Assembly: GCA_949775045.1 (NCBI GenBank)
Contig: OX459095.1
Span: forward strand, 37,756,809-37,820,808
Reading direction: 5' to 3'
Length of the DNA stretch: 64,000 nucleotides
Source of the DNA: Metridium senile
Taxonomy: Eukaryota; Cnidaria; Anthozoa; Actiniaria; Metridiidae
A model generated the notes under the pieces. That model was not told the DNA's origin, searched no databases, and saw only the letters and a list, made by a program, of their open reading frames with translations. Below, in pieces: positions 31,685 to 42,227 of the stretch (position 1 is the stretch's first letter; every line of letters starts with the position of its first letter). The translations under genes and the position numbers were made by a program.

Positions 31685-34270
31685 ATGATGACAAGAATCC
31701 GAGATGAAGATCTAATAGCTGTTAAGGAGGCTCGGGTCAGTATTTTTCGCGCTTACCCAGCGACGTTTGAAAGGCCGTAGTTCCCGCGTCAGAAAGTATT
31801 TTGACAAGATTTTTTAACACATGTCTACATATAGAATAAAGTTTTTAAAAAAGTTATTTTTAATACAATCGATAATATTTTAGCCGACAAATGATAACGC
31901 CGCCGAATTTCTATGTAGCCTATTTTTGGGAAAAATCGACCTAAACTTTTAAAACCACATAGCATACTTTAAAGCTGTTACCTAGGTCAACAATCTGTCA
32001 AAGTTTAAAAAAAATTCATCTCACCGATTTGGAATAAAAACGGGTCATTTTTTTTCCTAGCAAAAATTCATTGTTTTATAATATTTACCGATAACAACAG
32101 ACTTTGAACAGATAAGTCAAAATCTTTCCAGCCAGGTATTAACAGGACAATTGTCTATATTGTCTGTGAATTTCAACTAATTTAGTCCACGGGATTTCTT
32201 TTGGGAAAGGATACAAATCGGCAAAAGTTTGTCAGTTTTTGTGCAAAACTTCTAATTTTTACTTCTGAGCACGCTAACGAAAAAATCTGAGATAACCTTT
32301 TTTTATTTTTTAGCTATCAAAAGTTTAACCATATTTTCAAGTGCGCCTCTAAATTTTATAGTGATTGAAATATTTTGAGGCGGTCAAATAAAATTCTGAA
32401 CGTGGGTATATTTGCCTTCGCTTGGCAGCGGCTGGTTTGTTTTTATTTTCGAGTTATACATGATTTGCATGCTTTTGCTTTTTTATACCCACGTTCAGAA
32501 TTTTATTTGACCGCCTCAAAATATTTAAATCACTATAAAATTTAGAGGCGCACTTGAAAATATGGTGAACTTTTGATAGCTAAAAAATAAAAAAAAGTTA
32601 TCTCAGATTTTTTCGTCAGCGTGCTCAGAAATAAAAATTAGAAGTTTTGCACAAAAACTGACAAACTTTTGCCGATTTATATCCTTTCCCAAAAAACATC
32701 CCGTGGACTAAATTTGTTGAAATTCACAGACAATATAGACAAATGTCCTGTTAATACCTGGCTGGAAGGATTTTGATTTATCTCTTCAAAGTCTGTTGTT
32801 ATCGGTAAATATTATAAAACAATGATTTTTTGCACTGAAAAAAATTGTCCCGTTTTTATTCCAAATCGGTGAGATGAATTTTTTTTAAACTTTGCCAGAT
32901 TGTTGACCTAGGTAACAGCTTTAAAGTAGGCTATATGGTTTTAAAAGTTTAGGTCGATTTTTCCCAAAAATAGGCTACATAGAAATTCAGCGGCTTTATC
33001 ATTTGTCGGCTAAAATATTATCGATTTTATTAAAAATAACTTTTTAAAAAACTTTATTCTATATGTAGACAAGTGTTAAAAAATCTTGTCAAAATACCCT
33101 CTGACGCGGGAACTACGGCCTTTCAAACGTCGCTGGGTGAGCGCAAAAACTACTGACCCGAGCCTCCTTAAAGCAAAATATCACCGCGGCTGTTACCAAA
33201 GATATACAGTTGTTATGTCCTCACCAAGTCAACTACTGAAGATGAAAAAACTAAATATGACAAAGCATTTATAAACCTCATTCATGATATTGGACATGAA
33301 TCAACAAATACTTTTAGAAAGAGTTTGTATTGCAGTTCCTATGAACGTTAGTAATAACGTTGCATTTGTGGTGGACACCTGGAAATTAAGCGATGTGTGG
33401 GACTGCAAATGTGATGACATGGGCTCTTGGATAAACCACGGCCGCAAGAAAATGAGTAAAAAGGGGCTAACAGGCAAATATGCCGTCTACCGCCAGTTTT
33501 ATTATAACGCCAGCTTGCCGTCGTTTAAAAAGTCCGTTTACAGGTATATATTTATACAGTACATTTCCAATAACGGCGAGCAAACTGTCACTGTGAAGTC
33601 ACATGGATTTTGCAAAAAGAGGATGGACATACCCTACAAACGCAGTATGCCTAGCACAACGACTCCTATAAAGAAAAAAGGGGTATAACCCAGAGAAGTG
33701 ATTCATACTGTACTGGAGGAGAGGGGTGAGATCAACGGCGTCGGAGGTTCCTGTGAATACCCGAGGAACCGCAATCAAGTTTACAATCAACGAAGAGTAA
33801 AAACATTTGGCAGCGAGGGCGTCCACTTGGGCTCAAGGTATCCATGTTGCAGGTTTTAAAAATATCAAAGGAACAACTACCTGGTAAGAGGGATGTTGAT
33901 GTTGAAAGATTTTGCACTAATCCCTCTGGTTTCGCAGTATTTTGTGTCGATGCTACCTCTTAATGTAGCTAAACACTACTTTACAATTGGTTGCTATCGC
34001 AACTTGATGCTAGAAACAAAAGCTGGAATAAATCCAATTTCTATTGGACCTTGAATTATGCACACAAAAAAGTTAGAATCTTCGTACTACGTTCTCCCAT
34101 CTTCCATGGCCAGACAACATCCTGAAACAAAAAACGTGCTCGTGTATGGGACTGATGGAGAAGTAAAAATTTCAAACGCCTTGGCCAGTGTTTTTCCCGA
34201 TGCTGTTCATCTCAATTGCATTCGGATGTCATCAAAGAAAGCATGCGAGGGGACATCTGTTCCAGTGTAG
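31685..34270 (+). pseudogene. Repetitive gene (YH-x2-C family) broken by a TTAA foldback
   Basis: Reading 31685-31725 and then 33172 onward, skipping the foldback and one TTAA, gives a continuous frame through DEDLIAVKAKYHRGCYQRYT. Later segments in shifting frames read VAFVVDTWKLSDVWDCKCDD (about 33354), MLPLNVAKHYFTIGCYRN (about 33948), then YYVLPSSMARQHPETKNVLV and YGTDGEVKISNALASVFPDA before a stop at 34270. I associate the KYH-x2-C-Y and ..FGTDGE..L..A.. blocks with large multicopy invertebrate proteins, possibly transposon-encoded, of unknown function. At least three frameshifts or stops; not functional. Confidence 0.5.
31726..33167. mobile_element. 1.44 kb TTAA foldback with ~0.7 kb near-identical arms
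   Basis: TTAA at 31722-31725 and 33168-33171. The ends GGAGGCTCGGGTCAGTATTT and, inverted, GGAGGCTCGGGTCAGTAGTT start arms that run to a spacer of about 60 bp near 32420-32480. The arms are more than 90 percent alike by eye. No coding capacity. Exact loss of the element plus one TTAA restores the host frame. Confidence 0.88.
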
Positions 34271-34687
34271 GCTAGGTAATATTTTAAGAATGGTTAGGAA
34301 TGGCGCGAGTGAAATGTACGGTTAGGCCGTCCGAGAGTGTGTGAATACGCGCCATTTCACGTCCTGTTCAGAAAGGCAAGTTGGTGTCATTAAAAAGTAC
34401 TTTTTCTTTGTGAAAATGTATATTTAAATGCTGCTATAATGTTAAAAACATTAACAACTTAAATGGAGACCATTTTTCCGCTAATTTTTATGATTTTGTG
34501 AAAAATAATGAGGATAAATAAAATTGTCAGTCTTCTTCAGTAACTGTCAGTAACTTTAATTGTCTTCAACCATATTTCAATGCAAAGAAGAACAAATTAG
34601 ACTTAGTTCATTAGAAATGTATTTTGCTTCGGCTTGTAGAGTAAGATAATAATAACCACTGGTGAAATACTGGAGATACCAAGGTAT
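34271..34687. other. No gene recognised
   Basis: AT-rich sequence between two coding remnants. A near-repeat of CAGTAACTGTCAGTAACTTT at about 34540 is the only pattern noticed. Confidence 0.4.
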
Positions 34688-35275
34688 ATGCACAGAAATG
34701 TTTCTAGCAGCATGCTTTTTGGACACAAAAGTGAGAAAAGATCTGAATGCTGCAGGTTTCATAACTTAACCAACAATGGAATATCTACCTGGGCCGAAAC
34801 TCAGAGAATAACATGGTTGGGTTTAGTTTGGGATTCAGCCAAGGGTACACAACAAATCACTAGCTCGTGAGTCGAAAAAATCCTCGCAACAATAGATGAC
34901 TTTACTCAACACGAAACGGTACTCACTGCTAGACACTTACCAGGTTTCCCAATTTCGACGGGCCCAGTAGCGGGAAACATTACACGCATTATGACCAGCC
35001 ATTGCTGCCTCACAATAGCTTACGCAGAACGTAGAGTTAGACACTTACTGTCTAGAGGAATTGCTATTCTGGAGAAACAACCTAAGTTCAGTTCCTCACA
35101 CAGGAGACTGCCTTCAGCAGATTTCTGGTCTTTAATCAAGCACAATCGCTTTATAGGAGAATATACAATAGTCGATGGCAAAACAGCTCTAGCAAGAAAC
35201 ACTTATTCGCTACTAGGATCCGAAAGATTGAACGGTCAAGGTATAGCATTCAGATGCGAGTTCTCTTCACATTAA
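34688..35275 (+). pseudogene. DIRS-like retrotransposon RT remnant
   Basis: Reads ITWLGLVWDSAKGTQQITSS, stop, then KILATIDDFTQHETVLTARH, GPVAGNITRIMTSHCCLTIA and on to NTYSLLGSERLNGQGIAF. The WLG-x-x-WD block followed by a TAR-L helix and a GP-V/NI-TR-MT block matches the region C-terminal to the DIRS/Ngaro-type RT palm. An internal stop at about 34868. No YR integrase found nearby. Confidence 0.5.
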
Positions 35276-35409
35276 CGATCACAGTAAGTCATTACTAATA
35301 TTCATAGAATGTGCATCTGTGTGTACAGTCGTGTGTGTACAGCTCGCACTCCAACTAACTTTAAACTTACCTAAATTCACTTAAAGTCGGTCAAATTTAA
35401 TACAAGTAG

Positions 35410-35643
35410 ATGGGGAAACCAAAAGAAAATTCTTCTTTAAAGAAAGAAAATGATGAAAATGAACTTAATGATTTACGAAAGGATTTTGGCGATCTAAGAT
35501 TGCAAATGGCAGCCGATGGCGTCGCTGCAGATGGAGATTCTCCTTCATTAACAGAGGCACCATGCGCACATGTTGTGCGATATCTAAGTGACAACTTTGA
35601 TGAATTTAACGAATTCCAGAAAATGTTTCCCAATGAATTGTGA
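35410..35643 (+). CDS. Small unrecognised ORF, coiled-coil start
   Basis: 77 residues, MGKPKENSSLKKEND, then a heptad-like NELNDLRKDFGDLRLQM, an Ala/Gly/Asp linker and a YLSDNFDEFNEFQKMFPNEL end. It could be the N terminus of a DIRS-type gag-like protein or a host peptide. No homologue is recognised. Confidence 0.3.
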   Translation: MGKPKENSSLKKENDENELNDLRKDFGDLRLQMAADGVAADGDSPSLTEAPCAHVVRYLSDNFDEFNEFQKMFPNEL

Positions 35644-36180
35644 ACTGTGCAAAGTTTGAGCGAAGCAACTGACAAGTCATTCGTTTATAGCTACCAATAT
35701 AATCTTAAAACTAGACGCTCATAGAGCGCTTACTCAGGCTTCCTAGACTGAAGTAGATCACTTTGCATGTGATGCTCAAAATGATACCGCTGCTGGTAGA
35801 CAACGAAGGCTCTGGTTCTATTGTGAGCACGTGGTGGTGAACGGTGATTTCATGTATTGAAGTATTACAGTTGTATTAACTGCATGAAAAATTAAATGTG
35901 GTCCTACCTTTTAGGGTCTGAAATCAGTATCTGAGTTAATTTATGCGTACCTTTTAGGGTCATTTTCAAAACTGTCCGTGGAGCACCCCTATCCATTTTT
36001 GAAGGGACAGTGATCGTATCGTGACGTGACCACCCTCAGTGACTGCCTCACTCTCATACAAGCGCATTTGAATATGTACATAGATATTTGCGCTATATAA
36101 ATGTCAAATTATTATTATTAATATTATTATAAATATTATTATCGAAATACTACTTGAAATCTCTTTCCTTGTCTTTTGAT
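35644..36180. other. No gene recognised
   Basis: Contains a repeated CTACCTTTTAGGGTC / GTACCTTTTAGGGTC pair near 35905-35960, and a TATAAATGTCAAATTATTATTATTAATATTATT microsatellite tail, perhaps a SINE or LINE 3' end. Confidence 0.4.
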
Positions 36181-36197
36181 TTTACTTTTGTTTTGTA

Positions 36198-36350
36198 GAT
36201 TCAGCATGAAATTATTGTATGCTCTGCCTGTGGAAAACAATACAAGACCAGAGGATGTTTTCAGAGACACATGTCAGCAAAACACAGCAACATAGCGACT
36301 CCAAAACAACCTATAACTAATTTTTTAAAGAAAAGCAAAAATACAAATTG
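36198..36350 (+). CDS. Single C2H2 zinc-finger exon
   Basis: After TTTTGTAG, the exon encodes HEIIVCSACGKQYKTRGCFQ and RHMSAKH: C-x2-C-x12-H-x4-H, a canonical C2H2 finger, followed by a basic TNFLKKSKNTN tail and stop. It may be the first exon of the repetitive gene that follows or an independent remnant. Confidence 0.55.
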
Positions 36351-36814
36351 AACTTTATATCCTACGAAAATTAAAAAGAAAACTATAAAAATAGCCTCAT
36401 TTTCCAACTCGGACCCATGCCCCCTCTTCTCACAGAATTCAAAATGGCGTCAACTATCAACGAATGATGAACGTATGGCCGGTTTATGTGTTATATGTGG
36501 CAAACATGGGTTACATTTAACAACTTTAAGAGATAAAAAGTCATGGGAAACATTGTACCAAGCTGCTGTGATTCGAAGACACAAACAAAACAATCTTTCT
36601 CAACTGGCGACTTCCATGAAATACCTGTAAAGTACCGATCATGTACTTCCGAATTAATTACTCACAAAAGAGATCTTGAAGCTAAAAATGACGAGGAATG
36701 TGACAAGGAATTACCATTGAGAAGAAGCTCAAGAGATGCAAGCCAAGTAAGTTTAGCAGTTTTGCCAAATAAGTGTATTTTTGTAATAAGTCAAAATACA
36801 AGGCCAACTCAAAT

Positions 36815-37249
36815 CGGCATTTCGACTTCGCGGATACCACGGATTTCGCGGATACCACGGACACCACGGATACCATGTGGGCTTCCTGTGTACAAACATG
36901 GCTACTGCACTTACACGAAGTAGAAATATTTCTTACTGGCTATAAAAGAGGACAAGATAAGTAAATATACGAGAGAGAGAATTACAAAGGCAGAAGATTT
37001 AGAAGAACCTTTGATTTATAATAGTAAGGCTTTTGATAGCTACGTTTGAGATTTATTTATGCCATAAATCGCCGATATCATGTCAATTCGTGGATTCCTC
37101 GCTTCAAAAAACTTATATTCCAACTAGTACACCTGGAAATGTTTTTAAAGGTATATTTTTCTATATATGAATTTTATTTAGGTATCCGTGGTATCTGTGG
37201 TGTCCGTGGTATCCGCGAAATCCGTGGTATCCGCAAAGTCGAAATGCCG
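36815..37249. mobile_element. 435-bp MULE-like element with GGATACCAC subterminal repeats
   Basis: Ends CGGCATTTCGACTTCGCGGA and the inverted match CGGCATTTCGACTTTGCGGA, each followed by tandem GGATACCACGGA-type units (four left, about five right, mirror-oriented). AACTCAAAT is duplicated on both sides (36806-36814, 37250-37258). The 9-bp duplication and the subterminal repeats suggest a MULE-type non-autonomous element. Confidence 0.85.
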
Positions 37250-37316
37250 AACTCAAATATCAGGGGAAAACTACACAATGTTCAAGAATTCAGAGCCGAT
37301 GACAAAGTAAAAAAAT

Positions 37317-37523
37317 GGTTCCCATTTAAATCTGTACTTTCCCATTTAAATCTGTACTCATGCAAATTGTGTTGATGTGTGCTAAACACACAGATCAACC
37401 AATCAGAGTATATTATTTCTGAAGTGAACTTCTCTGATTGGTTGATCTGTGTGTTTAGCACACATCAACACAATTTGCATAAGTACAGATTTAAATGGGA
37501 AAGTACAGATTTAAATGGGAACC
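37317..37523. mobile_element. 207-bp near-perfect foldback
   Basis: Ends GGTTCCCATTTAAATCTGTA; the 20-bp TTCCCATTTAAATCTGTACT unit is present twice on each side. The stem runs through CAAATTGTGTTGATGTGTGC and GATCAACCAATCAGAG, with a loop of only about 25 bp. One mismatch was noticed in about 90 bp. Target duplication unclear. Confidence 0.8.
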
Positions 37524-37808
37524 TGTTATATACAAAATTGCACTTCTATGAGCTTCATGCACTTCATGCTATAAAGCATTTGTACGAATTCTATATTCAA
37601 GCAATCCAGAAGAAAATGAAAGCAGTAATGACTTACAGCCTGTCTATGATGCAATATTTAGCTTTTGTGAAGAACTTATTGACAATCCTCGTATTATTGA
37701 ACTCAAGGAAATAAGAAAATTGATGTCCGAAGAGGCCCAAAGATTGGGGATTAGCATTCCCGACTCCCATGGTAACAATCTTATTCGTAAAGTTTTCAAG
37801 TATGTTTG

Positions 37809-38159
37809 AAGAGCTTCAATTCGTTTCTTATCAACATAATAAAGTGTTGGTATATCCATGTACATTAGACATGCAAACTGTAGTACGTACCAAACTTTGT
37901 GGTAGAAACTTCGAGAACAAAAAAGACCTCCATATATAGTCAAGATCGATTAAACCTTTATGGTTGAAACAAACGACCCTAAACAATAGATCATTCCCGA
38001 GCGGGAAATTTGAATATCATGGTTCGCTATATATGAATCTTCGTGAACTGTTCGTAAACTGTACATTCTTAAACTGTGGGGGTGGGTGCAAGGACATTTT
38101 GTCACTAAAAGATTTCTGATCAGTGGTTTGCTTGACAGAGAGAATCATTCTTCTCGACT
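37809..38159. other. No gene recognised
   Basis: Flank between two coding remnants; a TACATTCTTAAACTGTGGGG stretch and scattered stop codons, no pattern. Confidence 0.4.
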
Positions 38160-38363
38160 TTGCTAGCAGTCACGTCCTCGAATAATTCAAACAAGTCAAG
38201 TCCAACAGTACCTGAACTTAAAAGGCAAAACGCTCTTCGTGGAGATGAACTCGACAGAGCATTCTGGCCTCCGGTCCCTGAACTGAGAAGACAAAATGCT
38301 CTACGTGGAAATGATCTACTTAGAGCATTTGGTCTCAAACCACCACGACGGAAAACTGGTTGA
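38160..38363 (+). CDS. Short ORF with a duplicated 18-residue motif
   Basis: 67 residues. PELKRQNALRGDELDRAF and PELRRQNALRGNDLLRAF are tandem copies, followed by a basic GLKPPRRKTG terminus. The copies differ at both third positions and amino acids, so this is not a recent DNA duplication; the conservation of RQNALRG suggests selection on a peptide motif at some time. It may be the last exon of a gene upstream. No family recognised. Confidence 0.3.
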   Translation: MLAVTSSNNSNKSSPTVPELKRQNALRGDELDRAFWPPVPELRRQNALRGNDLLRAFGLKPPRRKTG

Positions 38364-39560
38364 CACAATGATCTGAACTAAAAAAAGGCTCCTCTAGGAG
38401 CCAACAAACACATACAAGTCATGCTCCAAATATACTTAAATCAAACTGCAGTGAAGCAGCTTTCAGACCTTTAAGTAGTTATGATATCAATCAACTTGAT
38501 ACACGAGGTATTCAATGCGAACTGACCGTCACTCGCCGAATGATGGTTCGAGCAAACCGTTCTCGGCATTCTCATTGATTCAGATTCTTGCTGTTACAAA
38601 TCAAACTATTTAAAAGAAAGCAAAGTGAAGACTTTTAAATGATCAAAGTAAATACATACATTTTATTGTAGCTCCCCATTTTAAGATATACGAAAGCTTT
38701 CATTTATGTTATCCTCGTTCAGAGCCATCTTCTTGTGTCGCAACTTTAATAAACAAACATACCACACATTGTAAAAGTTCGATGTTATCACAAATATATG
38801 TAAAACTATATCCGCAAGTAAGTGAATCGAAATAAACATTTACTAGTTATTTAAACATTTACAAGTGATGAGAAAAGCAAATGGTTGATTAAAAAAAACA
38901 CGACAAAGTATGTCAAGTTATAACCGCTCAGTTATAACCGCTTATAAATGCTAAATCAAAAATGAAAACATTCACGTGTGAGGTTTAAAACACCGAAATA
39001 TCTTGGTTTTCATATGCATTTAAGATTACCGTAAATAGATATTTCAAAAGAAAGTTTATTGTTGCATATTAAACCTTTCATTGAAGTAACAGATATTATT
39101 ATGCACTGTTCTTACTGTCACTCGATTCAAGCACAATCGGTTGACAGTCCATTTCGCACAAAAAAAAATAAAATGTTTACGGTTAGATAACGTTTTAAAA
39201 TAATTTTATAAAGGATTCATTAAGATAAACATGTTTTTCATGTTTGGCTCGAAGGTGTATATAAAACAGTTTAAAACAGTTTAAAGTGCAGCTGTGATCT
39301 AGCCGAAAATCAGGAAGGTCCAAACAACCGAACTTGGGCTTTAAAAACCAGTCTCGCAGCCGTGTTTAGCCTCGTCACATATTGCTCCCTCACGTTGCGT
39401 GACAAGGCTAAACAGACTAGTGATCTGAATATGACTAAGACTACGGTAAATTAAATTTGCATTTATTAGATCAAATTATGTTAGATCAGATTTGTTCAGA
39501 ACTTCTTTAATGTTTCGTGGATTGATTGTTATAGATTGATATTAGTGATCCAGATACTGG
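38364..39560. other. No gene recognised
   Basis: AT-rich. A GCCGTGTTTAGCCTCGTCAC stretch near 39359 is mirrored by GTGACAAGGCTAAACAGACT 30 bp later, forming a short hairpin; nothing else was seen. Confidence 0.4.
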
Positions 39561-39569
39561 GCCTTTTTT

Positions 39570-41097
39570 TAGAGGAGATACTTGCCTATCTTGGAGGGCA
39601 CATGCATAAATGGGACCAGGTATATACTAGTGTATAGTTTGATTTGAGTAAAAATATGCCAATATCATATACATTGTCAGGGTTTCATCATGAACTACTA
39701 GACTGGCTATGTATTTACCTTATTTCTCTTCTGTTAGGAGCATTCAAACTCAATGGAATCACCAGAGAGGACGTGAGTATGATAAATAAACATATAAGTT
39801 TAGTGACATTGAAGGCGTAGTCTGTAGAATAGCATAGATTCATCTTAATTGTAGCTTATACTTGTTTATTAAGTAAAACTTCGTTTATGCAGTTTCCATT
39901 AGAAATAAAGAGTTAAAAGTTGTTTGATCATTTCCGTATTGATTGATTTACAGACCGAAATGCTAAACAGGGCAAGGGAGTTTACTAAATTCGCGCTACC
40001 GCCGCCCGATCTACCCCCAAGACTACAACGAAGATCTGGAAATAAAAAAAATGGTTCACTCTGTAGTCTGTGTTTTCTAAATTATAATGTTTGACTTAAA
40101 AATATAATGTATTGATTGTAATTAGCAGCATTTTTTACAGTCAGATTCAGAGTGAAATTTGTAAATAACTTGGCCATATTAAAGATGGTGTTGACCAAAG
40201 TCATTGAAAATGAGAGGAGAGAGATATTAATTCAAGAAATGGAGGTAATCCGTGTACCCTTCAAGTTCTTTCTGGTCCAAGAGGGAGAGACAAGCACGAT
40301 AAAGTTTACAAAACTTGATGGTAGGGCTCAGTTCTTTATCAGGTTAAAATATTAATTGCCACTAAATCGGATGTAAATTTAAGATATAAGCGACTATTTT
40401 GATGCATTTGGATTGGATTTGGATTGGATTTTTTACAGGCAAAGAATTGAAGAACGTTCTTGACAAACTAGATGTTAGAAAAGTTCTTACTGATATCCCT
40501 TCTATCAACACCGGTGACGTCGTGCTAATTTGGAGTGTAAGTATTTTTTTCTAAATTTGTTCAAATTATCATTTATCATTGCCATTAATAATATCATAAT
40601 TATATATTACTATTATTATAATTGTTGGTATTTTGCACATTTAACAGGGATTTCAAACTCTGATAACCGCGCTCTCAGCATCTCCAGGAGACCAAGCTTA
40701 TCTCACTCCACTTGTCTTTCAAAGATATGCCAGGGAGTGGGGTAAGGCTTTTCTGACTGTTAATGGCAATCAAGAAGACGTGACACTGTACATTCCTGGT
40801 AAGCCGGTAATGATATAATATTTGCATTTAATAACAAAAATGCACAATGATTCGTGAAATAACAAAAACTAAAAGGTTATTTTCATAACTGAAATATTTA
40901 TACAAATTGAAATTAGTTATCAACTGTTTGTCTCCATTTAGCTATGATCTATCACGTCCCCCAATTTTGAGACTTATGGTTCTATAAGTAAGTTCAGCTG
41001 CCAACCAGTGGAGAGAAAAAAAACAGTTTGCAGAACCAAATCTTCCATAGGGCCTCCCAGAAAGGTGGAATGGGCTCTAAATACACAGTACAGGTTA
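39570..41097 (+). pseudogene. C-terminal exons of an unrecognised multi-exon gene family
   Basis: Exons between clear splice sites: about 39572-39619 (EILAYLGGHMHKWDQ), 39961-40060 (TEMLNRAREFTKFALPPPDL), 40439-40538 (GKELKNVLDKLDVRKVL to GDVVLIWS|GTAAGT), and 40649-40800 (GFQTLITALSASPGDQAYLT, then FQRYAREWGKAFLTVN to YIPG|GTAAGC). A last exon reads MIYHVPQFLR and then, one frame over, QPVERKNSLQNQIFHRAS. I recall this Y-HVP-FLR...VEKN ending from large repetitive cnidarian hypothetical proteins. Frameshifts in the last exon make it a likely pseudogene. Confidence 0.45.
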
Positions 41098-42200
41098 GTG
41101 CAAAATGACTACAATTTGTGCACTGATTTTCAGAAGCAAGCAAATTCACTTTACTTTACGTAACGATGGGTGCTTGTAACGCAATTCCAGCTGATATGCA
41201 GTACATCGAATAACATGCCTCTAACTAAACTTGTCCAGTGAAAACAGACAAGAGAGGTAAAACAAAAAAGAGCTTTTTGCAAAGATATAGTTAACGTCTT
41301 TAATTGTTTTCTTTCATTTTATTGCAGTTAACGTTGTGTCCTATTGATAGCCGTTGATCATATGTAGTTACATTTATTAAAGTTGTTTCACGTACATATA
41401 TTATCCTGTAAAAACAGAGAGGTAAAACGGAAAAGAGCTATTTTCAAAAATACTTGACTGGTTAGCTAACGTCGCTGTTTCCGTCTTTTGCAGGTCTACC
41501 CGACTGTTAGATACCAATGATAAAAGGTTAAATTCAGTATAATTTGAAATAACGTTACGTTGCTACAGAATTCACAAATTTAGAATGTTCCGAAAGAGGT
41601 AAAATATATTTGGGAATATATTTGCTATCCATATAGAATGTATCTTTTAAAAATTCTAAAATACATACTATATGAGTGACGTCACAAGGTCACAATTCAT
41701 ACCTCTTTTATTTAATATTACTTCATTTTTATTATAGAATAAATGTGTAACAACATATAAAGATAAAATATTTTACTTTAAACAAAATATTTTTATTTCA
41801 TATATGTAACTATATAGAATTTAAGCAAATTTAGTCAGAACTGAATGACACTATTTAGGAATATTTAGGCAGGAAATGACGTCACACGAGGTAATACTGA
41901 CGTCTTTTATCCGAATATACAAAGTGTACTATCTCTCCCATTCATATTCACTACTACTTGAGCACTAAATGATAAACTTTTCCTTAATTAAATGTATAAT
42001 GTTGTTTTAGTTTTTCTGAGGAAAACAAAATGGCGGCCATTGAGTGATCGAAGTGTCGATTGAAATGTCGATCTCAACATGAAAGCTGCCGTTCCAGGAT
42101 TGCCATCATACCTTTTTGTAATCCTGAATAGTCAAAGATTATAATAAAATGAGTTCCATCTGTTCCCCTTAAGTGAGTTAATATAAGACTCGGGTCAGCT
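41098..42200. other. Spacer with a diverged internal duplication
   Basis: AGAGAGGTAAAACAAAAAAG and AGAGAGGTAAAACGGAAAAG segments about 170 bp apart, each followed by a TTAACGTCTTT / CTAACGTCGCT motif, indicate an old duplication. An AAACAAAATGGCGGCC at about 42028 looks like a start context but is followed by an early stop. Confidence 0.4.
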
Positions 42201-42227
42201 GATGGACTAGTTCGTTTGCTTTAACGG

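Larger units (their letters stand above)
36400..37808 (+). pseudogene. Second YH-x2-C-type repetitive gene, with two nested insertions
   Basis: The first part reads DERMAGLCVICGKHGLHLTT, RDKKSWETLYQAAVIRRHKQ, then (one frame over) HEIPVKYRSCTSELITHKRD. Next comes a CNKSKYKANS stretch that is cut by the element at 36815 and resumes after it as NIRGKLHNVQEFRADDKVKK. A second insert (37317-37523) interrupts again; after it come YTKLHFYELHALHAIK and, in another frame, VYDAIFSFCEELIDNPRIIE and KLMSEEAQRLGISIP before a TGA near 37808. Two CxxC-type Zn sites and helical C-terminal blocks resemble the gene at 31685-34270. Function unknown; repeatedly frameshifted. Confidence 0.5.
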
